A stretch of DNA of 64,000 bases from contig JAGCOB010000010.1 of the NCBI GenBank assembly GCA_017645645.1, positions 1-64,000 of the forward strand. Reading direction: 5' to 3'. A model generated the notes under the pieces. That model ran no database searches. It saw only the letters and a list, made by a program, of their open reading frames with translations, and had not been told where the DNA came from. Shown in pieces: positions 33,137 through 42,058 of the stretch (positions are counted from its first letter, which is position 1; each line of letters opens with the position of its first letter). A program made the position numbers and the translations under genes. Origin of the DNA: Prevotella sp. Its GTDB lineage: Bacteria > Bacteroidota > Bacteroidia > Bacteroidales > Bacteroidaceae.

Positions 33137-34381
33137 TTATTTTAAATTCGACTGGATGGTTGTACTCCATTTTTCATCAAGTCCAACAGCACACGCATAT
33201 TCGCTAAAATGACTGATGGCTTCTTTTACATCGGAAAGAATAGCCTCGGCATTTTTGATGCCATTAATCTTAGCAAACTCAATGAGGTCTGCATGTGTAA
33301 TACCGTCGTTCTTTCCGCCAATGGTCAGACAGTGCCTGTTGATATAGGCTGGTGCATGAACGTCAATCGTAAAGGTGAGGTCGTAGGCAGGAGTGATATG
33401 CCATACACCATCCTCACGCATCATAAAGGAGAAGTTTTTAGTATGGTCATCTACATTGCCGGCAAGTACGTTGAATACCATACGACGATATTGCTCTGTT
33501 ATCTCGCTGGCAGGCAGACGTAACTGTCGGCATACTGAAAACAAGTCTTCGTACGAGTCTGCCAAAGAGTTCATGGCTGCCAGGGTCTGTATGTGTACTT
33601 TCTTTCCGTTTTCCCTGTCAAAGCGCTGCGTAAGGAAGTGTTGGCGTCCATCTATTTCTATAAGGCGTGATGGCATCATGTTAATACCTGCTGCAATAGC
33701 CATGTCATAATACACTTTCTCGACTAAGGTATGTGGAAATGCTTTTCCTTCATCAAACTTAATAATATGATAGGTGTACTCAGATGATAAATCAGCCTGT
33801 CCGGAACGTATGTCTCCGGATTTATCGTTAATGGCAATTATTGCTTTGGGCCTCATACCGCCAGCGGAGGTGCCAATTTTATACAATCCCTCCAAATGTA
33901 ATGGTATGTCAAATGACAGATTCGCTTCTTGGCGCTCTGTGAATATCTGTTGAGCCAACTGGTAGAGAGACTGAAGGTCTACTGAAAAAGCCTCGTTATC
34001 TGGCTCATAGGCTGGTTCGAACTCTAGCGCTCCCATACTTCTTTTGCCGATGAAGGCCAAACGGTCTACAGATGTCAAATGTCGCATGGGTATTTTATGT
34101 GATGCTGCCCATTGACGAAATACATCATTACCCCAACGGTCAGGTAAAGAGTCGGCAATAAACTCTGGCAAGCCAGCATATAGTTTGTCAGTGTTGCCAG
34201 CATGGGCAAGTCCACGTTGGCTAAGCGGACTGTGTATGGAGGCTGTTAGTGGGGCAATGTCCCATCCTTTTTGCAGGAAGTCATTCGCAAATGTAAAGAA
34301 AGCTTTTCGGCGTTCTTTATTCCAATAGAGACGGCCAGCCTCTATTCCCCATATCATCACTTTCAGTACATTATCTTCCAT
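33137..34381 (-). CDS. hipA: HipA-family serine/threonine kinase toxin
   Basis: 414 residues. An N-terminal HipA subdomain (LYWNKERRKAFFTFANDF, PEFIADSLPDRWG) is followed by the kinase core: GTSAGGMRPKAIIA (Gly-rich loop), NVLAGNVDDHTKNFSFM (catalytic Asp and Asn) and PAYDLTFTID (metal-binding Asp). All the key residues are present, so it should be active. HipA toxins phosphorylate translation factors such as GltX and are neutralised by HipB. The gene overlaps hipB by 11 bp, the usual toxin-antitoxin arrangement. Confidence 0.9.
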   Translation of the reverse strand: MEDNVLKVMIWGIEAGRLYWNKERRKAFFTFANDFLQKGWDIAPLTASIHSPLSQRGLAHAGNTDKLYAGLPEFIADSLPDRWGNDVFRQWAASHKIPMRHLTSVDRLAFIGKRSMGALEFEPAYEPDNEAFSVDLQSLYQLAQQIFTERQEANLSFDIPLHLEGLYKIGTSAGGMRPKAIIAINDKSGDIRSGQADLSSEYTYHIIKFDEGKAFPHTLVEKVYYDMAIAAGINMMPSRLIEIDGRQHFLTQRFDRENGKKVHIQTLAAMNSLADSYEDLFSVCRQLRLPASEITEQYRRMVFNVLAGNVDDHTKNFSFMMREDGVWHITPAYDLTFTIDVHAPAYINRHCLTIGGKNDGITHADLIEFAKINGIKNAEAILSDVKEAISHFSEYACAVGLDEKWSTTIQSNLK

Positions 34382-34691
34382 TTCTGATTCGTTTTGGCTT
34401 GCTCTTGTTTATCTTCTCAATCATGTCTGGGGTAGGAGGCAAATCAGGAAGCAGCTTTTCTATCTCTTCAAGAAAATTGATAGCTCGAAGCATGGCAAGG
34501 AAACTACCCATAGTTATGTTGTAGGTTCTTCCGTTTTCAAATGCCTTAATAGTAAACAGACTGACACCGGCCAGCTCTGCTACCTCTTTTTGTGTCATTC
34601 GACAGGTGAGTCGATATTCTTTAAATCGGCGACCTAACTCGATAATGAGTTCTGCATTGGTTTTGGCATATATGTCTTCTGCATAAATCAT
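34371..34691 (-). CDS. hipB: HipB-like XRE antitoxin
   Basis: 106 residues. A Cro/CI-type helix-turn-helix occupies about 30-75 (RMTQKEVAELAGVSLFTIKAFENGR), followed by a C-terminal tail with LLPDLPPTPDMIEKINK and a basic end. It should bind HipA and repress the operon. The -7 box lies 4 nt before the ATG, so the transcript is probably leaderless. Confidence 0.88.
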   Translation of the reverse strand: MIYAEDIYAKTNAELIIELGRRFKEYRLTCRMTQKEVAELAGVSLFTIKAFENGRTYNITMGSFLAMLRAINFLEEIEKLLPDLPPTPDMIEKINKSKPKRIRNGR

Positions 34692-34695
34692 GTTG

Positions 34696-34755
34696 CAAAG
34701 GTAGTTATTTCTTCTCTTATCTCCAAATTTTTAGGATAAAAGTTGATATTTCAAC
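34696..34755 (-). promoter_or_regulatory. hipBA promoter with candidate operator
   Basis: Minus strand: TTTG (34727-34724), exactly 20 nt, TACCTTTG (34703-34696), then CAAC and the ATG. An inverted repeat GTTGA-TATT-TCAAC at 34742-34755, upstream of the -33 box, is a candidate HipB operator. Confidence 0.65.
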
Positions 34756-34760
34756 CAATT

Positions 34761-35663
34761 TTAGGCTTTATGTCTGTCTATTGGTCTCCCCAAGTCATCG
34801 AATCCAGAGGCTTCGGCTTGCTGCATCCAAGGTCCGACAGTATCTGTACCATCCTCAAAATGATAGAAGTCCACGACTCTGCGGAAATCGTTGGTGGTCA
34901 GCTTTTGGTCTCTGCCATAAAGACAGCAGAGAGGTTTGTTGCCAATAAAAGCGGCCCAACGGCTGTAGGTACTCCAGGGACCAATGATGAGGTCGCAGAG
35001 CGATAATGTGTGAAGGTCGAGTATGTCACCCGATGGCTCTTTGCCAAAACGATAACAGCGATAACCCTCGAAGACATCTGTAGAGAAACCTTCGTTCGAG
35101 CTGATGAAGAACGCAACCCGCTTGTCTGGATACAACGCTTGTATCTGTAGCATATACTGATGGAACTCTTCGAGTGAATAATAGAAGATTCCGCCATAGA
35201 AAGTCTTGTAGTCGCCATGTCGGATATGCACACCAACGATGATGTCAGCTTCCTTACGTATCTCAGCAATCATCTTTTCTGCCTTGTCACATATCTCTTG
35301 TTTGGGGCGGAAGATATGTTGCAACTCAGCTTTTGCCTGTGCGATAAAGCGGGTGTCATTCATCGTGCTCCAGCCTTTGGTGAATCCCAGAAAGCGGAAT
35401 ACCTTATCCCATCCTTTGTTATGGGTCACCTTCCATGTCAGATGCTTATACCAGCCCCATCCTTTCGGCAGTCGCAGGAACCATGGCTGCCACAGGGGGT
35501 AGTAGATAAACGGTGCATGGAGCAGGTGAGGGAAGTCCTCAATAGTCCAGTCGTAGAAGATGATTACCATCTTCTTCTTCTCCGCAATACACTGTGCTAC
35601 GGAAGCAAGATAGGTCCATAGCCTGTTACAGGTCTGTCCGGGGGCATCACAGATGACTCTCAT
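34761..35663 (-). CDS. Fucosyltransferase-like protein (GT11/HxRRGDY type)
   Basis: 300 residues. The key stretch VGVHIRHGDYKTFYGG contains the H-x-R-x-G-D-Y signature of alpha-1,2- and alpha-1,6-fucosyltransferases, which binds GDP-fucose. LSLCDLIIGPWSTYSRWAAFIG corresponds to the second conserved block of the superfamily. There are no membrane segments. Its placement in the exopolysaccharide operon, and the complete GDP-fucose pathway 16 kb away on the same strand, support fucose transfer. Overall similarity to classic GT11 proteins is hard to judge by eye, so the exact family remains open. Confidence 0.65.
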   Translation of the reverse strand: MRVICDAPGQTCNRLWTYLASVAQCIAEKKKMVIIFYDWTIEDFPHLLHAPFIYYPLWQPWFLRLPKGWGWYKHLTWKVTHNKGWDKVFRFLGFTKGWSTMNDTRFIAQAKAELQHIFRPKQEICDKAEKMIAEIRKEADIIVGVHIRHGDYKTFYGGIFYYSLEEFHQYMLQIQALYPDKRVAFFISSNEGFSTDVFEGYRCYRFGKEPSGDILDLHTLSLCDLIIGPWSTYSRWAAFIGNKPLCCLYGRDQKLTTNDFRRVVDFYHFEDGTDTVGPWMQQAEASGFDDLGRPIDRHKA

Positions 35664-35667
35664 AGCT

Positions 35668-37209
35668 TTATCTTTTGAGTTTGTTATAAAGGGCTGGCTT
35701 GCGAGCTACAAAAAATTTCATACCCTTGGTAAGGAAGAATAATGTCAGGAAATAAAGAAGGATCAGGGGGACATAGGTCATCAGTCCATAGCCTGTCAGA
35801 CGGAGTAGGGTAGTCGCTTCCGGCTCAACCAACAGGTAACGGACGACGAGTGTCATACCGGTGAATACGGCAAAGATGAGATAATAGGGAAGCATGCCAC
35901 GCCAATAGACAGAGACGCTTTGGTGCAGTCCTTTGGAGAACAGGAAATAGGGCTTCCAGAATATAGCGATGAAGAACACGCTGATGATCTTGCCCAACAG
36001 GATACCTACAATACCGTATAATGGAGCGAGACACAGGGTTATCGCAATGTTCAATCCCAACTCTGTCCATGCTACCCAGACATCAGAATAGAGACCGTGT
36101 GCAGCGATATAGTTTTCCACCACACCACGGGACAGGTAGATGAAGATGTTAAAGGTGAGCAGGTACATGATGAGGTCGCTCAGACGGTATTGGTGTCCAA
36201 ACCAGCAACTGACAAACGGCTGGATGAAAAGTAACAGTCCGAATACCACGATGCCGACAATCAAGAAACGCACTGCAGTCAGTTCCCAGAAGACTTTCAT
36301 GATGTTCTTCTCGTTACCTTCTGCCACAAGGTTGCCTACTCCCGCATTGATACCGTCGCTGAGAATGTTGACAAGGAAGTTCAGCTTGCTGGTGATGATG
36401 GTATAGTTGCCATAGAACGCCACTTGTACAACCGATACGAACATACCGACCAGGATCTCGTCACTGCGGTAGAGGATAAAGTCCTTGATCTTCTGAACGA
36501 ATATCTGCCGTGTCTTCTTTAGGACTTCCGGATAGTGTTTCAGGTTTTCGCGACCTTTTTTCAGGTTGATGTCAAGCCAGGGATACAACTGACGGATGCG
36601 TATGTTGAAGACGATGATGCCGATAATGGTGAACACCAGGCCGACGATGATCCATAGCCACAGGTTGCGGTAATACCACGCCAGCAGTATCTGGGTGATG
36701 CTCTGCACAATCGCGATAGTCTGGAAGTAGGCATTGACGAGATACTGCTTTTGATTGGCACTAACCAATAGCTGCTTGTAGTTGAAGACGTATGCGGAGA
36801 CCGTTGTCGTTAGGAATGAGAAGAAGGCAAAGTAGACCAGAGGGAGTCCTGTGGTGAGATGTCCGAACCACCATGGGAAGAAAAGGCTGACGAGAATTCC
36901 GCAGATGCCAATGATGCCTCCGATGCAACGGTAGAGGTAGGCAAGCATGGACATGACCTCGTTGATTTTCTCATGATTGTCCTCCTGTAGTGGCTTGTAT
37001 AGGAAGTATACAATACTGGTACCAATACCCAGTTCCGCAACACTGAGGAAACTCATGATGTTCATGAGCATGCCTGTCAGTCCGATGAACTCCGCACCGA
37101 GACAGTCAAGGAATATCTTACGGGAGAAAAAGGCAAGGAACAGCGACAGGACATAAAACAACATGCCCACCTTGATATTCATGACACTTCTATGTACCCG
37201 CTCACTCAT
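35668..37209 (-). CDS. Wzx-type polysaccharide flippase (MOP superfamily)
   Basis: 513 residues, polytopic. The N terminus (KVGMLFYVLSLFLAFFSRKIFLDCLGAEFIGLTG) and ELGIGTSIVYFLYKPL match O-antigen/teichoic-acid flippases of the MOP family. It would move undecaprenyl-linked repeat units across the inner membrane for polymerisation by the Wzy-like protein of the same operon. The gene is 4 nt upstream of the fucosyltransferase-like gene and 12 nt downstream of a GT2 gene. Confidence 0.9.
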   Translation of the reverse strand: MSERVHRSVMNIKVGMLFYVLSLFLAFFSRKIFLDCLGAEFIGLTGMLMNIMSFLSVAELGIGTSIVYFLYKPLQEDNHEKINEVMSMLAYLYRCIGGIIGICGILVSLFFPWWFGHLTTGLPLVYFAFFSFLTTTVSAYVFNYKQLLVSANQKQYLVNAYFQTIAIVQSITQILLAWYYRNLWLWIIVGLVFTIIGIIVFNIRIRQLYPWLDINLKKGRENLKHYPEVLKKTRQIFVQKIKDFILYRSDEILVGMFVSVVQVAFYGNYTIITSKLNFLVNILSDGINAGVGNLVAEGNEKNIMKVFWELTAVRFLIVGIVVFGLLLFIQPFVSCWFGHQYRLSDLIMYLLTFNIFIYLSRGVVENYIAAHGLYSDVWVAWTELGLNIAITLCLAPLYGIVGILLGKIISVFFIAIFWKPYFLFSKGLHQSVSVYWRGMLPYYLIFAVFTGMTLVVRYLLVEPEATTLLRLTGYGLMTYVPLILLYFLTLFFLTKGMKFFVARKPALYNKLKR

Positions 37210-37221
37210 CTTCCATGAGAA

Positions 37222-38400
37222 TTAATGGCCGTGAGTCGTATGAAGGAAATCCTTGTTCCTGCTGTCGAGATGGAGGATATTCTTCATCATCTGAAGAGCA
37301 AGTCTGGGAAAATAAATCAATTTTCCGAAGACCGCCCTGGTACGCATCTGTGAGGGGATGGCAATATACAGAGAGACACACAGCATCAGGAAAAGTCCCC
37401 ACCACTTATAACTCCATTCTGACGATACCAGCATCACTATGAGGGCAAGGACGGGAAGTAAGGCAAGGAGGATGGACCGGGGGATTAAAGCCTGTTGGAT
37501 GGTCTTGTCAATATAATTGATGTTAAGCTTGGCCATAGCCTTCGGGATATATGGCAACATCAGCATGAGCGTCTGTATCTGTCCGTTTAGCCAGCGTTGT
37601 CTCTGCCGCTTGAAGTTCTCCCGGCTACTAACTTTCTCATCGAAGACGGGGATATGCTCCTCAAATTTGATATAGACATTCTCTTTCAACAGAAAAACTT
37701 CGAACTCACGGTCTTCTACCGCAGAGTCCAGTCGTCCTACATGTTCCTTGAACCATTGGTAGGGGAAACACATGCCGGAACCAATCAATGCCGATGAGAT
37801 ACCGATGGTATTGTGTGCCTTACGGAAGATGGTGTTGTTGATCTCCTCACTGACCCCGTCCAAGACAGCCACGTCGTTGTCACAGTTCTTGGCACAGCGG
37901 TGACATTGAATGACCTGATAGCCTTGTTGGCAGGAAGCATTTAACTGTTCCAGGAAATCAGGCATCACCATGTTGTCGGCATCCAGGATGACAATATAGT
38001 TGAAAGATGAAAGTTGAGAGTTGAAAGTTGAGAGTTGTTGGATGGCATATTGAAGAGCTTTGGCCTTGCTGCTCTTCTCAAACTGAGGGGTAAACAGGGT
38101 GATGGGCAGTTGTCGTAACAACGCATTCGTACTATCCTGCATGTGGTCGGAAATGACTCCTATATGATAATGACTCTTGGGATAGGTCTGTTCCAGACAC
38201 TGGCGTACGGAATGGACAATGACCGTGTCCTCCTTGTAGGCAGGAAACAGAATCAGGAACGTGTACTGGTGCGTGGTGGTGGAATAGGGTTTGTGTTTAC
38301 GGTGGAAAAGAGATACGATAGCAAAGAAAAACACATAGATGACAGATGGTGCCATGATAATCCATAGCATCCAGTCAATAATATGTAGGAATGTCATCAT
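37222..38400 (-). CDS. Membrane family 2 glycosyltransferase
   Basis: 392 residues. An N-terminal membrane segment, a cytoplasmic GT-A domain (FLILFPAYKEDT, ILDADN, VEDREFEVFLL) and KRQRQRWLNGQ (the Q-x-x-R-W motif of polymerising GT2 enzymes), then C-terminal membrane helices. Between the UDP-binding Asp and the DxD is an unusual STFNSQLSSFN stretch encoded by a heptamer array (38001-38035). Paralogous to the next upstream gene, which it abuts with no gap, so the two probably arose by tandem duplication. Confidence 0.83.
   Translation of the reverse strand: MMTFLHIIDWMLWIIMAPSVIYVFFFAIVSLFHRKHKPYSTTTHQYTFLILFPAYKEDTVIVHSVRQCLEQTYPKSHYHIGVISDHMQDSTNALLRQLPITLFTPQFEKSSKAKALQYAIQQLSTFNSQLSSFNYIVILDADNMVMPDFLEQLNASCQQGYQVIQCHRCAKNCDNDVAVLDGVSEEINNTIFRKAHNTIGISSALIGSGMCFPYQWFKEHVGRLDSAVEDREFEVFLLKENVYIKFEEHIPVFDEKVSSRENFKRQRQRWLNGQIQTLMLMLPYIPKAMAKLNINYIDKTIQQALIPRSILLALLPVLALIVMLVSSEWSYKWWGLFLMLCVSLYIAIPSQMRTRAVFGKLIYFPRLALQMMKNILHLDSRNKDFLHTTHGH
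38001..38035. repeat. In-gene heptamer array (TGAAAGT/TGAGAGT)5
   Basis: Five 7-bp units on the plus strand: TGAAAGA, TGAAAGT, TGAGAGT, TGAAAGT, TGAGAGT. They encode the low-complexity part of the leftward GT2 protein. Confidence 0.8.
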
Positions 38401-39612
38401 TTACTTTTTCCTTTTTTGTTTCTTGTTTTTCTCTTTTTCTTTTTTCTTTTTCTCTCTTTCCAGTTCTTTTCTCTCTATGAAGTCTGCTATCTTGGATAAT
38501 CCAGGGATGGATTTCATCAGGACCAATGGGGTCTTGAAGAAAGTAATGTCCCATTTTTCATCCACCAGATAGTCGGGGGTCGCCATCGCGAAGATCAATA
38601 GGGTAATGGCAAACAATCCCCACCATTTGAAGGCAAGGGAGGTATAGATCATAGGCAGGATGATACTCATGAAAATGATGATTGCCACCATGACCATGCG
38701 AGGTATCAGCATCCACTGGATAATCTTGTCTGCCCAGTTGTACTGTCTGTTAAGGAGTGCCATGGGCAGGTAATGAATATTCCGTAAGAGAATCAGGTAT
38801 TGTGCCTTGATCCAGCGACCTCTTTCACGGTTGAAATCCTTGGCTTCCCGCGTCTTCTCGTCATAGACATAAACCTGATCGAAATAGTCTACATAGACAT
38901 GCTGGCGCATCAGAAGTGCCTCTAATTCCTTGTCCTCCCATGCAGACTTGATGTTGAAGATATTACTCCGGAACCAGTCAAAGTTAAAGGCGCAACCACC
39001 ACCTTGCAGTCCTGCCGACAGACCGATGGCAATATGTCCACGACGGAAAATAGAGTTGTTGATTTCCTCGAAGACAGCTCCCAAACGTGAGACGGTGGTG
39101 TCTCTGTTGCGAGACAACAGGTGTGTCTGGATGGCCTTGGTTCCTGCCGACTCATAGGCGGCATTCAGGTTCTCCAAGAATTCGGGCTCTACAACGTTTC
39201 CTGCATTTAATATGACGACAATATCATAGATCTTGAACTGGGGCAGGTTGTTGATGGCAAGTTGCAAGGCCTTTGCCCTTGTACTTTTCTCAAAGTTGGG
39301 AACCAACAAGGTGACAGGTTCCTGGGCTAACCGGAAATTCGTCATCTCATCATTGTGATCGGAAATGACAGAGATGTCGAATAGCCGCTGCTGGTAGGTC
39401 TGTCCTAAGACAGAATGTACCGTCTGGACTACTCCTTTATTCTTGTAGGAGGTAATCAATATGATAAAGCGGTTCTGATGCTTGGTCTTGGGAATTTCAT
39501 TCTTACGGAAGAACAGTGACATGACGGTGAAAAACAACAGATAAAGGGCTGTCAGTGTGACAATTCCGAAAAGCACCCAGTCTATGATATATAATATAAT
39601 CCAAAAATCCAT
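38401..39612 (-). CDS. Membrane family 2 glycosyltransferase with Lys-rich tail
   Basis: Start at the ATG at 39612 (MDFWIILYIIDWVLFGIVTL), preceded by a sequence also found before the Wzc-like start (AAAAyATAAGACT). 403 residues: N-terminal membrane helix, GT-A domain (LITSYKNKG, VVILNAGN in place of the usual DxD, WEDKELEALLM), RERGRWIKAQYL (Q-x-x-R-W variant), then membrane helices. The last ~25 residues are almost only Lys and Glu. The Asn-Ala-Gly in place of Asp-Ala-Asp could weaken catalysis. Confidence 0.82.
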   Translation of the reverse strand: MDFWIILYIIDWVLFGIVTLTALYLLFFTVMSLFFRKNEIPKTKHQNRFIILITSYKNKGVVQTVHSVLGQTYQQRLFDISVISDHNDEMTNFRLAQEPVTLLVPNFEKSTRAKALQLAINNLPQFKIYDIVVILNAGNVVEPEFLENLNAAYESAGTKAIQTHLLSRNRDTTVSRLGAVFEEINNSIFRRGHIAIGLSAGLQGGGCAFNFDWFRSNIFNIKSAWEDKELEALLMRQHVYVDYFDQVYVYDEKTREAKDFNRERGRWIKAQYLILLRNIHYLPMALLNRQYNWADKIIQWMLIPRMVMVAIIIFMSIILPMIYTSLAFKWWGLFAITLLIFAMATPDYLVDEKWDITFFKTPLVLMKSIPGLSKIADFIERKELEREKKKKEKEKNKKQKRKK

Positions 39613-39616
39613 AGTC

Positions 39617-40501
39617 TTATATTTTGATAAAGTCCATAATTCCTTTGATAACAGCCTTGGAGAGACTGGCATGTCCCTGACAGAGATATTTCAGTATGTC
39701 CTTGGGTGCTACAATACCTATTAGATAGAGATACGACAGGTATTTTGTCCCTCCCTTGATATTCCGTTGGGCAAAGAGCAGACGGTTGCGGGTGATATAG
39801 AATGTCTTCAAAGGAGACATGCGTCCTGTCGTCTGACTCTCCTTGTGATAGATGGCACAGGCAGGCTCATACCATATTTCATAACCGGCACGGTGTATCA
39901 TCTCCGACCAGTCGAGTTCTTCGTAATAAAGGAAATAGCATTCTGGCATCACACCTGCTTTTTCGATGACTTCCCGTTTTACCATCATGGCGGCACCATG
40001 GGCATACGGGGTCGGGTGGGGCGTGTCATACTGTCCTTTGTCTTCCTCTCCGCATCCAATCGACTTGTTGCGCAAGGTCATCGGAGACAATGGCGTATAG
40101 CCTGCATATTGTATCAGTTGGCTTCCCCAACTGAAACGAATCTTAGGACATACCATCCCGATGGAGGGAGATGAATCTAAACGATCTATCAGAGGTCTGA
40201 AGTCTGAAGTCTGAGGTCTGAGAAGGGTGTCGTTGTTAATAAAGAAAAGGTATTTGCCATGTGCTGTCTGGATGCCGAGGTTATTGCCTCCGGCAAAGCC
40301 TAAGTTCTGATTGCTTCTGATAGCAGTGACTTTTGGAAAATGCCTTCCGATTTCTGATGCCTCATCTTGCAAAGAGCCATTATCCACCACGATTACCTCT
40401 AATGATTCGTCATCCAAAGGTAATGACTCAATCAATTCACAGGTGTCCTTTAACCCGTTGTAATTGACGGTGATGATGGATATTTTTTTTTCAATGTTCA
40501 A
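39617..40501 (-). CDS. Family 2 glycosyltransferase (rhamnosyltransferase-like)
   Basis: 294 residues if translated from a TTG at 40501; ATT at 40495 is another option, and no in-frame ATG exists before about residue 115. The start lies inside a five-unit heptamer array (40491-40525). Motifs: IITVNYNGLKDT, VVDNGS, NLGFAGGNN, FINNDT (DxD equivalent), EELDW and HKES, as in WbbL-type rhamnosyltransferases. A second heptamer array (40193-40220) encodes RPQTSDFRPL after NNDTLL. It would add a deoxyhexose or similar sugar to the lipid-linked repeat unit. Confidence 0.82.
   Translation of the reverse strand: MNIEKKISIITVNYNGLKDTCELIESLPLDDESLEVIVVDNGSLQDEASEIGRHFPKVTAIRSNQNLGFAGGNNLGIQTAHGKYLFFINNDTLLRPQTSDFRPLIDRLDSSPSIGMVCPKIRFSWGSQLIQYAGYTPLSPMTLRNKSIGCGEEDKGQYDTPHPTPYAHGAAMMVKREVIEKAGVMPECYFLYYEELDWSEMIHRAGYEIWYEPACAIYHKESQTTGRMSPLKTFYITRNRLLFAQRNIKGGTKYLSYLYLIGIVAPKDILKYLCQGHASLSKAVIKGIMDFIKI
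40193..40220. repeat. In-gene heptamer array (AGGTCTG/AAGTCTG)4
   Basis: Four units: AGGTCTG, AAGTCTG, AAGTCTG, AGGTCTG. They encode an insertion just after the metal-binding motif of the GT2 enzyme. Confidence 0.8.
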
Positions 40502-40525
40502 TGTTCAATGTTCAATGCTCAATGT
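40491..40525. repeat. Heptamer array over a start codon (TCAATGT)5
   Basis: TCAATGT three times, TCAATGC, TCAATGT. The array fills the spacer between the Wzy-like stop and the GT2 reading frame and supplies the presumed TTG start on the minus strand. Confidence 0.85.
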
Positions 40526-40528
40526 CCC

Positions 40529-42058
40529 TTAGACTCTTGACGCTTTTTTCTTTTCTAGCTTCAGACGTTTCTTTTCATCCTGGATGGCAACCTCTTTTGC
40601 CTCATATTCTACCCATTCCTTTTCTATATAGGGTAGGGCGTAGACCAAACTAAGTCCTCCATAGAACAGAAGACAATTGGGGAACTGCATCAATACCTGG
40701 TTTGCATATCCTCCTAACTGTTGAGAGGCAAATGCACAACATAGTCCTGCACCGATACCTCTTAATGATGGACTGTTTATCTTTGTAAGCACAACCCAAC
40801 AAGCTCCTCCCAGCATGATGAACATGGTAATAATAAAGGTCGTAATACCAATGGGACCCGTATGTACCCAGATAAACACGTATTCAGAGTCAGGCGGAAT
40901 GGTAGATAGTTTTCGATATTTGTTGTTGGCAGGCACATTGCCATAGTCGATACCGATACCTATACCCCATGGAGCATCTTGGATATACTTTTTGATAGCT
41001 GCCTGGTTGATATCACGTACATTAGCGGATGCATCCGACTTGTCAAAGGCGGAACGCATACGACGGATCTGTTGGTTTCCCTGTCCTATGTTGGTGAATG
41101 CTATGATGAAAAAACAGAAACCGAATATTATAGATACAACAGTCGCAATTTTAGCGGACTTAGATAAGAACACATAAACAAATAGTCCTAAAACCAGGCA
41201 GATCATTGCCGTTCGTGTTCCAGACTGGAACATGGCCCATATACAAAGAAGACCGGTAAGTCCCCAAAAGTAACGATGTCTCTTGATTTTTGTCGTTATC
41301 GCAAAAATAAGGAAGGCAGTTGCCGTAGAAGCCATACAAATACCAAAGTTCGCGGCATCGTTATGTGTTGAGAAGTAACGGATGAGCGTACCAGCTTGAA
41401 GAATATGCGTCACATAACCTACGTTATTCAGCCAGGCTCCTTCTGCAGGAGTAAATCCTATATGTATCTGTTTCCAAACCCAATAAACGGAAAAAAGCGA
41501 ACAGCCTGCCCATACCATTATGTATTGAATCAGTGTTTTTGTATTATCAATATAAATGATGAAGACTAAAAAGGCATATAGGATCTGGAAAGCCATCATA
41601 CGGGCACCTCCATACCAAGCACCTACATTCATTCCTAATCCGCAACTGTCATTCAATACTTGCAGTGTACAGAAACCGCACCATGCAATAAGGGCATAAA
41701 GCATGATGTTTGCCGTTCTCTCGAAATGAGGCGTGCTACGGGCATCAATGATGGCAATGACTAATAGAAGGATTTCCAGCATCTCATTGTACATAGACAT
41801 GGGAATACCTGATGGTAACCATTGGTTTTTCCCAAACCACTGTACAAAATAGTTAATAAAGAACAATGCCCAGAAAGCCGCCATCCTGTATCTAAAGGCT
41901 ACATATACTGACAAGATGATCAGAGGGAATGAACAGACAATGGCAAAAGCCGAAAATCCTGCATTGACAAACTGATAAATGGCTAAACCAAACAAGAGAA
42001 AGAGCAAAATTGCTCTTCCTCCGTTTTCTTGGGTATATGTGGTGATGCCTTTATTCAT
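40529..42058 (-). CDS. Wzy/O-antigen ligase-like membrane protein
   Basis: 509 residues with many membrane helices and a large soluble loop near residues 335-390 (IRRMRSAFDKSDASANVRDI, WGIGIGIDYGNVP), as in Wzy polymerases and O-antigen ligases. In an operon with Wzx- and Wzc-like genes, polymerisation of the repeat unit is the likely role. The C terminus is a cytoplasmic Lys/Glu-rich tail (DEKKRLKLEKKKASRV). The ATG directly follows the Wzc-like stop with no gap. Confidence 0.85.
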   Translation of the reverse strand: MNKGITTYTQENGGRAILLFLLFGLAIYQFVNAGFSAFAIVCSFPLIILSVYVAFRYRMAAFWALFFINYFVQWFGKNQWLPSGIPMSMYNEMLEILLLVIAIIDARSTPHFERTANIMLYALIAWCGFCTLQVLNDSCGLGMNVGAWYGGARMMAFQILYAFLVFIIYIDNTKTLIQYIMVWAGCSLFSVYWVWKQIHIGFTPAEGAWLNNVGYVTHILQAGTLIRYFSTHNDAANFGICMASTATAFLIFAITTKIKRHRYFWGLTGLLCIWAMFQSGTRTAMICLVLGLFVYVFLSKSAKIATVVSIIFGFCFFIIAFTNIGQGNQQIRRMRSAFDKSDASANVRDINQAAIKKYIQDAPWGIGIGIDYGNVPANNKYRKLSTIPPDSEYVFIWVHTGPIGITTFIITMFIMLGGACWVVLTKINSPSLRGIGAGLCCAFASQQLGGYANQVLMQFPNCLLFYGGLSLVYALPYIEKEWVEYEAKEVAIQDEKKRLKLEKKKASRV

